Assembly (NCBI RefSeq): GCF_963678975.1 | Contig: NC_089280.1 | Coordinates: forward strand, 16,838,780-16,902,779 | Direction of reading: 5' to 3' | From: Dysidea avara | Lineage: Eukaryota > Porifera > Demospongiae > Dictyoceratida > Dysideidae | DNA: 64,000 nucleotides | Part shown: one piece after another, positions 38,904 to 50,172 of the stretch | Layout of the letters: every line of letters starts with the position of its first letter | Position numbering within the stretch: position 1 is the stretch's first letter | Program-made: the position numbers and the translations under genes | Notes under the pieces: generated by a model | Told to the model about the DNA's origin: nothing | Seen by the model: the letters and a program-made list of their open reading frames with translations, nothing else | The model's database searches: none

Positions 38904-39117
38904 CCGTACGCAAGGAAATTTTGACATAAGAAAAATTTGACGAATTCAGACTTCAGCAGATTTGACGAATAAAATGTTGACGAAAATCAAGAAATTGTAG
39001 GCAAAACCTGTACTTTTAAGGGCGCTTATAAACATTTGACGAATTTAAATTTGACGAATTAAACCGATTCGTCAAATTCGTCAAATTTTTTTGACGTCAA
39101 AATTTCCTTGCGTACGG
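38904..39117. mobile_element. TTGACGAAT-rich MITE, ~214 bp, flanked by TA
   Basis: Ends CCGTACGCAAGGAAATTTTGAC and the complement (39093-39117) bound several TTGACGAA / TTCGTCAA subrepeats. TA lies on both sides. It directly precedes the zipper-exon relic. Fragments with similar GCCAAA/TTCGTC motifs occur at 9.90 and 11.3 kb. Confidence 0.8.
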
Positions 39118-39125
39118 TACTTTAG

Positions 39126-39213
39126 AAGTTAAAAAGTATAGCTGAAGAAAGCAAACACTGCTTAGCTGTATTAAACACTCTTTTACAGAAAGACTACAGT
39201 TCTTAAAATCATT
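39126..39213 (+). pseudogene. Relic of the MNT-like leucine-zipper exon
   Basis: An 88-bp stretch between an AG acceptor and a GTAAGT donor matches the 98-bp zipper exon of the proximal gene (KLKSIAEE at its start, TTCTTAAAATCATT at its end). Ten bases are missing in the middle, which shifts the frame and gives a stop before the donor. It is on the plus strand, unlike the two genes, and directly abuts an inverted-repeat element at its 5' side. No other exon of the family was seen nearby. Confidence 0.7.
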
Positions 39214-39746
39214 GTAAGTAATTAATTACATTCAATGCATGATTAAATAACAGTCTCTTTTCAAAACTTGTTATATCATACAATTTTCTGACACTCGATA
39301 TGTTTCTACTACTATCATACAGTACTATTAGAGGAGGGGGGAAGCATTTTAGGTGCTACTTGAATATATAATGTTAATTGTATAGTTTGTTTGGACTATC
39401 ACATGAATCCCAATAGTCAAATACAAAAACCAGTAAATGGTGGGGATTGCTAGGAATTGTTAGTAGCTCTTTCAATTGTGCTTCATATAATGATTAAGAT
39501 GGTGTACTGTCTGTTGTAATAGTGGTTAGTTCCGTAGGCAAAATGATGAAATATTTTCACCAGTAGTGATTCTATATAGTATGTACGTATATTCTAAACA
39601 TGCCACACTTTGTTATGTACATCGTCCACACATTTTAGCCCATCCAAAAATCAAGACTTTTGCATAACATTGCTTAAACTGCTTCCACCCTCCTCTGGTA
39701 CTGTATATTAGGGGTTTGCACTTTCTCACAAATAATATTGACCAGA

Positions 39747-40300
39747 AACCAGCCTCACAATACCTTCAAGGTGGCTTGGCAGTATTGGTTAGGTATAACC
39801 AAGCTCAAAAATACCTTCAGTACAACCTGAAATACTTCCAATATGTTGCTACAATTTTAAAAAACTATTTAATGGAATTTTCTTCCTGACTGTAATGCCT
39901 TCAGACAAGCATAACTCATTAATAGCAAAGACTAGGGGAAATGTCACTTCAGTCTGACAGGTTGTTGCAGTACATACAATGCGCCCATCGTGGACTTGCC
40001 TTTGTCCTCCTTTGTGTCTCACTTCTCTTTCCTGACAATGTAAGGTGTCAATTTGTAGTAAGTTTCCCTACATTTATGAAGGGAATCGTCCGTATTTTCT
40101 GAAGTGACTAGATTGGTTGAAAAGATGTATCTTGTACTGTTCTTAATTTGTAATACTGTAAACAAAGTGAAACAGCCATGAGTCATTTTTCAGTAACTGA
40201 TAGTTTCGGCACACATTCAGACGAAATATTAAGTGTGGTCCTGTTCCTTCTTTGATGCGGTATGCATGTGTTCACCCGGAGGTAAACAAACAAGTACAAG
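39747..40300 (+). repeat. 0.55-kb dispersed repeat, copy A
   Basis: Shares long blocks with 56105-56700: GGCAGTATTGGTTAGG, ATTTAACGGAATTTTC-like, CTTCAGACAAGC.TAACT, TCCTCCTTTGTGTC, GGAATCGTCCGTATTT, TTGATGCGGTATGC. No ORF is conserved between copies, so it is probably the inside of a non-autonomous transposon. Confidence 0.7.
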
Positions 40301-40481
40301 GATAAATTAGGAATTTAAGTTCAATTAGGAATAATAGAAAGAAAAGTAGTGAAACAAGGAAAGTGAAACTATACTAGTGGATATTTATTCCCTAATTCAG
40401 CCATGAGTATATAGACTGAAGTAGGGATTAAATGTTCACTAGTATATCTTCAGGTGTCGGCAACATAGTTCAGTAGAAATA

Positions 40482-41829
40482 GGATTGAACCTGGAAAAAA
40501 TTCGAAGAAAGTTGATTTTGGTATCATTAGATAGCAAATTTTTTACAGAACAACATATCCAAAATCCCCTGAAATCCCCTATGGGGAAAATATTTTATAC
40601 CCAATTTAGTTTGAAGCATATGAAATCCCTAAAAATGAGCAGAATTTTTGTTTATACTTGTGTAAAAAATGTGCTAACCAATTTTGAAATGACTCAGCAG
40701 TTTTTGGGAACAAGTTAAAACTTGCTTGAAGTTTGTGGGCCATGTGTTCAGTTACTTAAGCAGTTCTTTGATGAAAAGTGTACCTTTGTGAGGTTTGGAA
40801 GCCATGTGTTGAGCTGCTGGAAACTGAGGTTTGTTACACATCATGTTGAAGCTACAACTAGGTTATCTATAGTTTCTACTCATTTTGGTATAGATTCAAA
40901 TGGCTGAAGGGCACTCTACTAGTGCCTTCAGGAAGGATCACTGTGTAATATGCAAGCTAGGGTTTGTAAATAAAGAATCAGTTCGTGTAACAAAGAAGGG
41001 AATATTAACCATCATGGAGTGTTGTGAGAAATATGGAAGAGATGACCTTTATATCTATCTGGATGAATGTAACAGTACTGACCCAGTTGAAACTGTTCTA
41101 GTACATCCTGAATGCCGTAAAAAATTTACTGACAAGAGAAGGCCCAGTCCTCAAAATCCTGTTGCTGCTGATGAAATTCCAAGGGCAAAGAGATTACGAT
41201 CCGCTACAGCACCCTTTAACTGGAAGGAAGATTGCCACTGACTCTCTTAATCCCCTACTATGGGGCTGGAAGCTAGATGGTTCAAAGCTGCAGCCAATTA
41301 TGACAGATTTAGAGCCAGCACCAGAGAGCTTACTTAAATTTGTTTGATGTAAATGCAAGCTTTCTACTACAAATCCATGTGGTAGTAATATATGTTCTTG
41401 CCGTAAGCATGGACTAAAGTGTGTAACAGCATGTGGTGATTGCAGGGGAGAAAGTTGCAGAAATGCCGAAGAACCCGTTTACAATGACATTGACAATTCC
41501 ATTTTTTCAGATTCTATGTGAGAGCCACTTATATGATTTCTATGATCTGTGGATAAGTGGCAGTCGCATTGAGTCCATTATATTGATGCTACAAATATTT
41601 TTGTGTTTTATTTAATTTATTATGTGAAAAGTTTTTTGCATTTTGAGGTCTTAATAGCAAGAGTTAATAATAGCTATGTAGCTACTATAGATGTCCTAAA
41701 GTAAATTGGGTATAAAAAGTTTTCCCCAAGGGGGGATTTTTGGGGATTTTGGATATGTTATTCTACAAAAAATTTCCTTTCCAACAATACCAAAATTAGC
41801 TTTCTTCGAATTTTTTCTGGGTTCACCCC
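40482..41829 (+). mobile_element. DNA transposon with ~138-bp terminal inverted repeats and a broken zinc-binding ORF
   Basis: Arms 40482-40619 and 41690-41829 are imperfect inverted copies (for example GAAAAAATTCGAAGAAAG and its complement CTTTCTTCGAATTTTTTC). Between them is an ORF 40900-41241 of 113 aa with HCVIC near residues 14-18 and VHPECRKKFTDKRR near residues 65-80, a probable zinc-binding head common in repetitive invertebrate ORFs. After a frameshift near 41235 comes WGWKLDG...APESLLKFV, one stop, then a Cys-rich tail (41349-41470: CSCRKHGLKC, ACGDC, ESC). The central part usual in such proteins is missing, so this is an internally deleted copy. Confidence 0.7.
40900..41241 (+). 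pseudogene. Transposon ORF fragment with HxxxC/CxxC zinc-binding head
   Basis: The ORF of 113 aa begins MAEGHSTSAFRKDHCVICKL and ends where the frame is lost (FNWKEDCH). The same protein resumes in another frame at about 41233 (DSLNPLLWGWKLDG) and again after a stop at 41349. Cysteines and His in HCVIC and VHPEC could bind one zinc. It lies between the inverted repeats of the surrounding element. No transposase catalytic motif is present. Confidence 0.6.
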
Positions 41830-42639
41830 TTTTTTGAGCTAAATCTACCGGACTAACACTCCTTGTTTGACTACTTTTTGACCTTCCTACATATCAAACA
41901 AGTATTGTTTAGTAGAGATCTCCCCAATAATGAATAGCGCTCACCCCTCTAATAACACGGTGTAGTCACAAAATCAAGAATACGGTATATTTTCAAGACT
42001 TGCTCTGACCGTGACACCTTTGGTACTGTGTAAGACGGTGAGTCATTGTAATAATATAACTCCACTTAGTCTACCAACTGGAACTGAGTTAGTATGTATG
42101 GGGTCACTTTGATAAACATCAAGGAAATTTATCAACCAATCATCAATTTTGATGTTAAGATCATCACACAGTGGCAAAAAGTACCTAACGGATTGTATCA
42201 TCTAATGTGTTAAATCTACACAAAACCCAATACAAATGCTAATAGTATTTTTTTTTAAATCATCAAAAAATTGAATTTTTGGTCTGCTAATAAAATTTAA
42301 TAAAGCAATATAAAGAAGCAACCATCCAAGATGTAGTTATTAGTACTTGTATGAAGATGGTCAGTGATAAAAGGTAATGCACCATGCATTAAGTGCTCAT
42401 CAGTGGTTAATGCAATTAACAACTGCAGTGTAAGCTTAACTATTAAACCGCAAGAGTTAGTGTGACATTCTCTTCCTTAGCAGCAATGTTGTCTCTTGGA
42501 TCAGAGTTCAAAATAATTAAAGGGTAGTCACTTCTTTAGGTTTTGTGCCAGTGCTTGAACCCAGGATCAAAATGCAATTAAGTGATCAAGGGTCTACATA
42601 AGCAGCCAAGCACTGCCAAAAAGGTCACACCATACCTAC
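41830..42639. other. No gene recognised
   Basis: AT-rich sequence after the transposon at 40.5 kb. The stretch near 41920 (TAGTAGAGATCTCCCC) resembles 53774-53790. Confidence 0.4.
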
Positions 42640-42870
42640 CCAGTAATACCAGTGACACCTACTCAGTGACACGGTCACACCTACCCAGTGAACCAGCATT
42701 GGGACACCTGTTCACTACTCGGGTACTGTGAGTCAGCATCGGGAAGCAAATCCTCCTAGGTAGGACTAGTAGCCTGCAGTAGGCTGCATGTACCCATATG
42801 TTTCATAGGTGAATGGTGGGCTGTCGAAATCCCACCTGAACCTCACCCACTATAATTATGACATATGGAA
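42640..42870 (+). repeat. SINE-like dispersed repeat, copy A
   Basis: CACACCTACCCAGTGAACCAGCATTGGGACACCTG... shares about 75-80% identity by eye with 28930-29220 and the first part with 21600-21700. The second half (GGTGAATGGTGGGCTGTCGAAATCCCACCTG) is also shared. Associated with CA tracts. Confidence 0.65.
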
Positions 42871-43544
42871 AATCAATTTGCAGCCCCAGGTACCCATTGA
42901 TGATACAGCTGGGTGGGCTGCTTTCACATACACACCACACACATGCTTGCATACCTTATATACAAGGATATGTTTTTGTTTATATTCAGCTCTAGTATGA
43001 TTTTCCTAATAGCTATGGATTTCACATATGTAGTAGTTAAAAAAGAACTCCTGACTTCACAGTTACAAGTTAAGACATACAAAATTGCTGTGTGTGGTGT
43101 AGTGTGTATATGTAATCCTTCCTCCTGACAGTAACCTGACTGAAAGATGCATGAGCAATAATAGTGGTAATGCCAGTAGCAGCAGCGATAGCATCGGCAA
43201 TCCAACTTTCAATGAGATGTGTACAAGTAGCGTGTGAATGTGTTTGTGTTTGTGTGAGTATAGCTATAAGTATGGTACATGTGTACCTGTCAGATCTATA
43301 AAAACATGATTGCTGTTCTGTTTCATCAAAGCCTGATGATGTATGGACTGGTCAGATTTTCCTTCAACAAAGGTGTTGTACAGTAGTTGCATCATGTAGG
43401 TTGGTAGCTTACTAAGGTGGATGGTATACAGTTGGACGGACATCAAGACACACTCCACTGCACTGCCATGACTTTGGGTCACCCATTCACATCAGTATAG
43501 TTGAGTACTAGTATTGATCTTAACACCATTTAATAAACTTCCCA

Positions 43545-43650
43545 ATATTTATTTTTTATTTATTAAGGCTTTACGGCACAAGTGCTGAAGGTCTGTAGGA
43601 CACCTGGTCCTACAGCATGTTTAAAGTTGTTACATAAGTGTATTTGAAAA
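43545..43650 (-). repeat. Retroposon-like tail repeat, copy C
   Basis: Complement of the unit at 19161, beginning with a TTTATTTATTAAGGC tail and ending TTAAAGTTGTTACATAAG. Confidence 0.6.
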
Positions 43651-44879
43651 CGTGGAGAAAGGAGAATATAGGGCCACCTACCTATAGTATGTACAAGTTG
43701 AGCTGGATCCTGAAGAACAGCTAAAAATTAAAAATGTATTTTTTCTCAAGAGAGTTAACATTTCAGCCAACCAGATGATTAGTGGTGACAGTAAAGGTGT
43801 CAAAAAACAGACACTATGGTTTGGTTCCATTACAAGTTCAGAAAGGGGCTGCAATGCACACTACACTTTTATAGCTTCCCTATAGAAAAGTATGGTGAAA
43901 ATTTTCATTGGGTGTAAATACTGCAAGTGCCTTACTAGTAAGCGACTATGTGGTGGGCATTAAACAGAATTTTGGGACATTATCGAATTGTAATATTTGC
44001 TAAAAATTATTTTGAGACTGCCTTGAACTTGTAAATTCTGTTGTTTACTTAGTGACAACATTATTCACATGGCTAAAACAAACCATTAGAAATGAAAAAT
44101 CTAAAATGGCACATGTCCCCTTTTCCACTGACCCCTTCAATTCTTGTCATTGTGGTCACTGCCAAGATCTTGTATTTTACATGTCACCAGATCCTTGTGG
44201 CCTTAGGCAAGACTACTCCACCCCTGGAGCAACAACAGTTCAATAATTCTATAGGCTGACCAAATTCCTTATAGAAATACTTCTTAGGAGGCAGGAACAT
44301 AGTGGGGATTAGACTTTGCTCCAGTACTGGGGAGATTGACAATATAATTTGTCTTTATTGTCCCATATGATTCTGGGGAGGGGGTATGGCTGGGTATAAC
44401 TGAAAATAGACACCTATTATCTGTGGTGTCCAGAACAGTACAAGTATGAAGCACATAATATAACTTTCTGATGACAGTTAAGGCAAGCACTTTGAGGAGG
44501 AGCAAGAAAGCTAGGGTCAAGATTATAATGTGGGTAATTAAGAAGAGTGTAGAGCTTGTGGTTGCCATGGTTACAAGCATCAGAAGTTTTTGCTTTGCAT
44601 ACTGTACTACCCAGGTGCATTTACCAGCTACCACTCCCTCCTCCCTATTTTAATTGCCATTGTGAGCACCCATTTATAAAATCCTAGATCTGATTTGCTC
44701 TTGCTACAGTAAAAATACTTTAGCTAGATTTTGGCTTAATTGTTTGCTGCAATTGGAGAATATATACCTGACTGCTCTATTAGATAGTATTATCAAGTAA
44801 GTAAATACCACTGCTTATTGGTTGCTGGAGTAACAGTTCCCCCAAGATCTACCACTGTAACTATATCACATTATTACAA

Positions 44880-45060
44880 GTCTATCATAATGGCAAAGGT
44901 CTATGAAAAGTCTAATCACAATGGCAAAGAACTATGTCATAATGGCAAAAGTTTATGTCATTTTGTCATAGTGGTAAAAGTCTTATGTTATAATGGCAAA
45001 GGTCTATGTCGTAATGGCAAAAATGACAAAGGTCTGTGTCATAATGGTAAAAGTCTATCC
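44880..45060 (+). repeat. GTCATAATGGCAAAGGTCTAT minisatellite, block 1
   Basis: About eight variant units of 18-24 bp. The reading frame over it (HNGKxLCHNGK) is a product of the repeat. Confidence 0.85.
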
Positions 45061-45326
45061 ACACAAAACAGCCAAGCTATGAAAAAACGGTGCGGCCTTA
45101 AAAAGCCTGGGTGAAAAAAGTTATGAAATCAAAGGTGGTAGCCAAGAATGGCTGCAATGATGTTAATGCTAATAAATTTTAACAATGCACACAACCATTA
45201 TTAAAATTTTTATCATTAACATCATTGTAGCCATTTCTTGGCCGCCACCTTTGATTTCACAACTTCTTTCACCCAGGCTTTTTAAGGCCACACTATTTTT
45301 TCACAGCTTGGCTGTTTTTGTGTGGA
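45058..45326. mobile_element. Foldback element with ~120-bp arms
   Basis: Arms from TCCACACAAAACAGCCAAGC through GTGCGGCC, AAAAAGCCTGGGTGAAA and ATCAAAGGTGG to TTAATG, then the complement. The loop is about 20 bases. A single diverged arm is found at 21205-21310. The left end borders a minisatellite. Confidence 0.8.
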
Positions 45327-45408
45327 TTTCACTTCTTTTTGTACTTTATAAGGCCCCAAAACCAGCCTATGGCTGACTTTGAGGTTTGTTTTTACTCACG
45401 TTTCTTCT

Positions 45409-45597
45409 TTTCTATGTAGATACAATGATGATCATTGAAGACAGACTTACAAATGTATTTCATTGCATGATTTAATTCAATATTTGATAATATTATTGTA
45501 CTTCTTCTTTTCTATGTAATGATGATTATTGAAGACAGACTTATAAATGTATTTCATTGCATGATTTAATTCAATATTTGATAATATTATTGTAATA
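45409..45597 (+). repeat. Tandem duplication, two units of ~95 bp
   Basis: CTTCTTTTCTATGTA ... GATAATATTATTGTA is repeated almost exactly; the first unit has an extra GATACAATG. Confidence 0.9.
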
Positions 45598-45714
45598 CTC
45601 TAAGAGTGCACATTTTTTGAGGACTTCTAATAGAACATACATAGAATGTTCTAGAACAATTTAGTACTTCTATTGGTAGACCAATGAAAATTACAAACAT
45701 TTTATTATGAGCAG

Positions 45715-46011
45715 CAGGGGCGGATCCAGAGTTTGGAAAGGGGGAGTGCACTTTGTTGAAAAGTTGAAGAGCAAAAAAAAAAAAGGTCACAGCAATAATG
45801 GCTACCTTTTACCAAATGTATTTACTATAAAATCCTTATTCATAGCTCCATAGTTAAGCTACATTGCCTCATGAACACTGTGACTGCTTTATTAGAGTGA
45901 CTGCTCTATTAGAGTATCTTAATCTTGTATGCAATTTTTTTTGAAAGGGGTGAAGGAAGGGATGGGGAGGGGGCAACGTGCTCCATGTCCCCCCCCCAGG
46001 ACCCGCCACTG
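45715..46011. mobile_element. hAT-like MITE, ~297 bp
   Basis: Ends CAGGGGCGGATCC and GGACCCGCCACTG are inverted copies. GAGCAG occurs on both sides, so the target duplication is partly preserved or ambiguous. Contains two copies of the GACTGCTCTATTAGAG motif. Confidence 0.6.
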
Positions 46012-46059
46012 AGCAGATTTCAACTAGAAATTTCATTTATAAAGCAGAAATTAAGTGAG

Positions 46060-46132
46060 GAGATCAGCCAAGGTAGCAGTGGTTCAGGATGCAGGTATTA
46101 GGTATGGAGGTCCCTGGTTCGAACTCGGGTAA
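46060..46132 (+). repeat. tRNA-derived SINE head, probable
   Basis: GGTAGCAGTGGTTCAGGAT (A-box-like, from 46072) is followed by GGTTCGAACTC (46116-46126), a near-perfect B box, with typical tRNA spacing and CCCTGG...CTCGGG stem. It looks like a tRNA-derived SINE head rather than a functional tRNA gene. Confidence 0.4.
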
Positions 46133-46757
46133 GCTTTTTCCGACATTTTTTGCACACATTTTTTATCCCACAGTGACTGCTCTATTAGAGTATCTTGGTC
46201 CCGTGATTTTACACTTGCTTGGTTTTTGCTTTATAACTTTGTCGCTGTAACTCTATTGCTATTCAAACTATCAAAAGGCACTGCTGCGATGATCAGCCTA
46301 TCTACACACCAATTTTCAAGTTATTTCTATACTCGGTTTACCCTGTAGCTGTGACAGAAGTTAGATATTTTTTTTACATGAATAAATGCTCATAACTCCT
46401 TGAACATTCCTCAAATTCACAACAAACTTGGTACATAAATCCACCGTTGCATGCTCTTCATTTGTGCCACAGATCAAGGCAATCGAGTTACACGTTTGTA
46501 ATTTATAGCAATTTTTGCAAAGTGTGTGAAAAGAAATCGAAGCCCCCGTACGGCATAAGAAGAAAAAAACGAAGAAATTAAAACAAAATTTTGAACGCCC
46601 ATGCATATCTCGCAAATGGCTGTTGCAAATTTAATCAAATTTGCTGTGTGGCATACCCTACTTGGGCGACAGCTATAATGCAAAAATGGTGTGCTTTGGA
46701 GAAGGGGCCATGGAGCTATGCACGCATGAAAAAGCTGTTTTCTTTCTTCCTGTCAAT

Positions 46758-46890
46758 ATACTCACGGTGTGGTCGCCGGATTTCTTGGCCGCACGACACA
46801 CTACTGTGTGTCTTGATGTTTTCTGTCAATATACTCACGGTGTGGTCGCTGGCTTTCTTGGCCGCACAACACACTACTGTGTGCCTTGAT
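46758..46890 (+). repeat. Tandem duplication, two units of ~67 bp
   Basis: GTCAATATACTCACGGTGTGGTCGC ... CACTACTGTGTGYCTTGAT (ends of the unit) occurs twice. Confidence 0.9.
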
Positions 46891-46979
46891 ATAATAATGG
46901 CAATGGCTATGAAGTTAATATAAACATCTTAGGCCTTTATAAGGCCTTCTGGTATACAGGCTCTGTCTTTACCAAGTAC

Positions 46980-47460
46980 TTTAATCATAATCAATCATAA
47001 TGTCATAATGGCAAAGGTTTATGTCATAATGGCTAAGGTTTATGGTAAGTCTATGTCATAATGGTAAAAGTCTATCACAATGGCAAATGCAGGAGCTAAA
47101 AAGGGGGCTAGTTGTGGCCAAAAAGCTAGTTGTAAATGACTTGTAAATGGTGATTTGGCTAGTTGTAAAAGCCAGACTAAATAGCAATTGCAAGTTGCAC
47201 CACAGAAAAGAATAAAGTCAAAAATTACATATATGTGCTGTGCATGTTTACACCCCCCCAGTCTCAGGTTTGGGCTAGTTGTAAAAAATAGTTTTTTTAG
47301 CCACTGGGCAAATGTCTGTCATAATGGTAAAAAGTAAATAACATAATGGCAAAGGTCTACATCATAATGGATGTCAAAGTCTATAACTATCATAATGGCA
47401 ATGGTCTATATGTTATAATGGTAAAAGTCGGCTATGTCATAATATGATAATGGTATCATA
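46980..47460 (+). repeat. GTCATAATGGCAAAGGTCTAT minisatellite, block 2
   Basis: Units at 46995-47090 and 47320-47455, the same motif as at 44880, separated by an unrelated 230-bp stretch. Confidence 0.8.
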
Positions 47461-48445
47461 GTCTGTATCAAAATAATTATGCATATATATCTATACTGTG
47501 TATATGGCATGCAATGGAAACATCACACAATTATCACACAATTAATAATAACAAGGCAGTAATTATAAGCAACATCACCATTCAACCTGCAGCCCACCAC
47601 ACCACTATGGTCTACCTCAATAGTGTAGTATCACCCTTCATAATAATTATGCATGCATTCGCGTTTGCATGTACATATATGTTTTGTACTTCATATGTAA
47701 TGATGCAAGCTACCAATGTCTATGTGCTGTCACCATTTGAATTCAAACAACATGAACAGTGAGTGTCTGTAAGTGATTTTCACATTGAGACTTATTGAAC
47801 TGTGTAAGCTGAGTTTTAGCCTTTAAATACAGGGAACGAGCAGATGGTAAAACAGATAGCTGCTTCCGTGCATTAGCTAAGATGAAGTATTCATTGTTGT
47901 TAATCTGCAAAGCAACATTCCCAAGGTGTATATAGCTGTAGGCATAACTCCTGAAGCCGAGGGTCAAAAGTAGCACTAGCACAGGACAGCAGACTGAGCT
48001 TTGCCTTCCTGGATACATGAGTAATACTGGGACAACAAACACCTGGGTAGTATAGCTAGCTGGTATAACTCTAGAAGCACTATGGGGCAACATGAACCAT
48101 TTCTTGAGGAAACGAGTGGCAATGATCTCTAACCTTGAGATAGTCCAGCTTGAAACTGCATCTGCACACAAATGGAATCAAATTAAAGAGATGATATAGT
48201 TCCTGTAAATCCAGAGTTTATATCACCACATATAGGAAGTAGCTAAGTTGCTGGTTGCAGTTAGCAAATCAGTCAAATGAATAATCATCCGCTTTCTTAC
48301 AGCCTTCACTTAAGGATATGTCAGTAAGCTTTCCCAAAAATTTGGTTTGCCCCTCAGTGATCGATCTATCAATGCATTAGTCTCACATGGCCAGACCGTT
48401 TTTTTCCGTATATTGGGTGGGGGAAAGGGTCTGGTGCAACTCCAA

Positions 48446-48746
48446 TAGCTGTTTACTTCTGAGCTGTCCCCAGACTCTGGGGACGCTAATTGAATAACAT
48501 TGGCCGCAAAGGAGGTGCCATGATGTCAGTAAAACAATGAAATATTCGTACATTCCTGCTCCAGTTGTGAGTCTTGTTACACGATGAGGATGAACTTTCA
48601 AGACGCTATAAAAGAGACATCGGAGCAAATTAAGATTCATTTAAAGGATAAACAGATCGAAACCATCTCGACTTTACTTACTGACGTCATCGGCGCCTCC
48701 TTTACGGCCAATGTTATTCTGGGGACGGCTCAGAAGTAAACAGCTA
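48446..48746. mobile_element. 301-bp nested element with ~70-bp inverted repeats
   Basis: The ends are TAGCTGTTTACTTCTGAG and CTCAGAAGTAAACAGCTA. The arms extend inward through CCCCAG, AATAACATTGGCCG and GGAGG to a TGACGTCA-like site. It is absent from the matching position of the right arm of the host element (about 49968), which shows it inserted later. It carries a 51-codon ORF. Confidence 0.7.
48584..48739 (+). pseudogene. Possible captured helicase N-terminal fragment (51 codons)
   Basis: The first 32 residues (MRMNFQDAIKETSEQ, IKIHLKDKQIETISTLL) resemble the segment just before the Walker A motif of RecQ-like helicases (Q motif region, LK.KQ..ai..LL). The last 19 residues are simply the complement of the element's inverted repeat. 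No ATPase motif is present. Weak resemblance; could be chance. Confidence 0.25.
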
Positions 48747-49259
48747 TTGGAGTTGGGGTAATGGTAAAACCAGGAACGTAGAAATAGGAAACGGGAAACG
48801 GGTGGAAATGAAATTCCTTCGCTGCAGAACACTTTTCATTTGTAATTGAAGGGGTAGCAGAGCACAGATTTCTGCACGACTTCGGTGGCCGAAGTAGCAG
48901 TGACTGCTGTATTAGAATGTTTTGCAACTCAATTGCTAAAAAGTCATAAGCATATAAGTGTACTAACAGAATGGCAATTGTATAATGTCTTGGGTCAAAT
49001 TTCTGATGGTAGATCATAGTAATGCAGATCATCCTGATGGTGGCAGTGGCTAGATAATAGTCAGCTAGCAAATGCACTACCACTATTATGCCATTAAGGC
49101 TTAAATCCAAGCTGGCATGTATACCACTGTATTATTAAAAAATTCTCAGAAGCTCATAATGACATTAAACTTGTAATAATACTCTGATCATACTGTGATA
49201 GAGCAGTCACTTCAACTTAAGCCACTGATACCGCTGAGGATACCTCCAGGGTGATATGC

Positions 49260-49735
49260 ATTATCCACCAACAGAAATTTGACTATTATTATAATTACTG
49301 TCTAAAGAGTTTACAAACACAGATAATCATACAGGGGGTGCAAGGGATATAAGTAGAGTTCAAGTTCTTGTATAAAATCATCAACATCATTAGTGATTGA
49401 GGTAGATCATTCCATAATTTTACTGCAAGAAAGAATGTAAATATGTTTCAGTTCTAATTGGTGGACTGATTTAGTGTAACGACGAGAGTGACCACAAGTA
49501 CATGAGGCTAAGGGAGTTAGAGTAATTGATGAGACTTCAACAAGACCATGAATCAATTTAAAGAGCATAAGTAGTGTAAAGACATTTTCTTCTTTTGTTC
49601 TATAGTTGGCCAGGATAGCTAGGTGGTCCAGCATGCTGCTGAATCGAGAAAAGTCATTCAAAATGAAATAGGCTGCACTCCTCTGGACTTTATCTAATTG
49701 ATAGATTTGATATTGTACCAATAAATTATAAAATT
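49260..49735 (-). mobile_element. 5'-truncated CR1/L2-type LINE fragment inside an inverted-repeat element
   Basis: The minus-strand ORF 49407-49721 reads DKVQRSAAYFILNDFSRFSS, LFKLIHGLVEVSS, LTPLASCTCGHSRRYTKS, the typical end of a LINE reverse transcriptase. It is truncated at the N-terminal side and loses the usual WN.LP block through a stop. It lies in the interior of the inverted-repeat element at 48.38-50.04 kb, so it was either captured or inserted there. Confidence 0.75.
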
Positions 49736-50172
49736 GCCATTCTGTTAGTACAGTTGTATGCTTATCTTATGATTTTTTAGCAATTGAGTTGCAAAACACT
49801 CTAATACAGCAGTCACTGCTACTTTGGCCACCAAAGTCGTGAGAAAATCTGTGCTCTGCAACCCCTTCAATTACAAATGAAGAGTGTTCTGCAGCGAAGG
49901 AATTTCATTTCCACCCATTTCTCCATTTCTCGTTTCCCATTTCTCCGTTCCTGGTTTTACCACTACCCTTGGAGTTGCACCAGACCCTTTTTTCCCCACC
50001 CAATATACGGAAAAAAGCGGTCTGGCCACGCACACATTACAACATAATTACATTACATCAACTCACCACTGCTGTATGCTGAAGAGATGAAGGTCTGCGG
50101 TAACTAGGTATATCTCGCAGAGCTAGTTTTTGGTCAGATCACGTGATCACTCCTCTATGACTACAACTGAGT

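Larger units (their letters stand above)
48377..50038. mobile_element. Long inverted-repeat element, compound, ~1.66 kb
   Basis: Left arm 48391-48985 and right arm 49728-50028 are inverted copies, starting with GGCCAGACCG and CGGTCTGGCC. The left arm is interrupted by a 301-bp element at 48446-48746. The interior holds a LINE fragment on the minus strand. Outer bases (TAGTCTCACATGGCCAGACC) resemble the MULE-like ends in this window, but no clear target duplication was found. Confidence 0.7.

Noticed and set aside
44818-45114. 98-aa frame with repeated HNGK
   Set aside because: The repeat pattern is simply the translation of a minisatellite.
47743-48171. 142-aa minus-strand reading frame near 48 kb
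   Set aside because: No recognisable domain, no clear splice context, and it adjoins transposon ends; kept out for lack of support.
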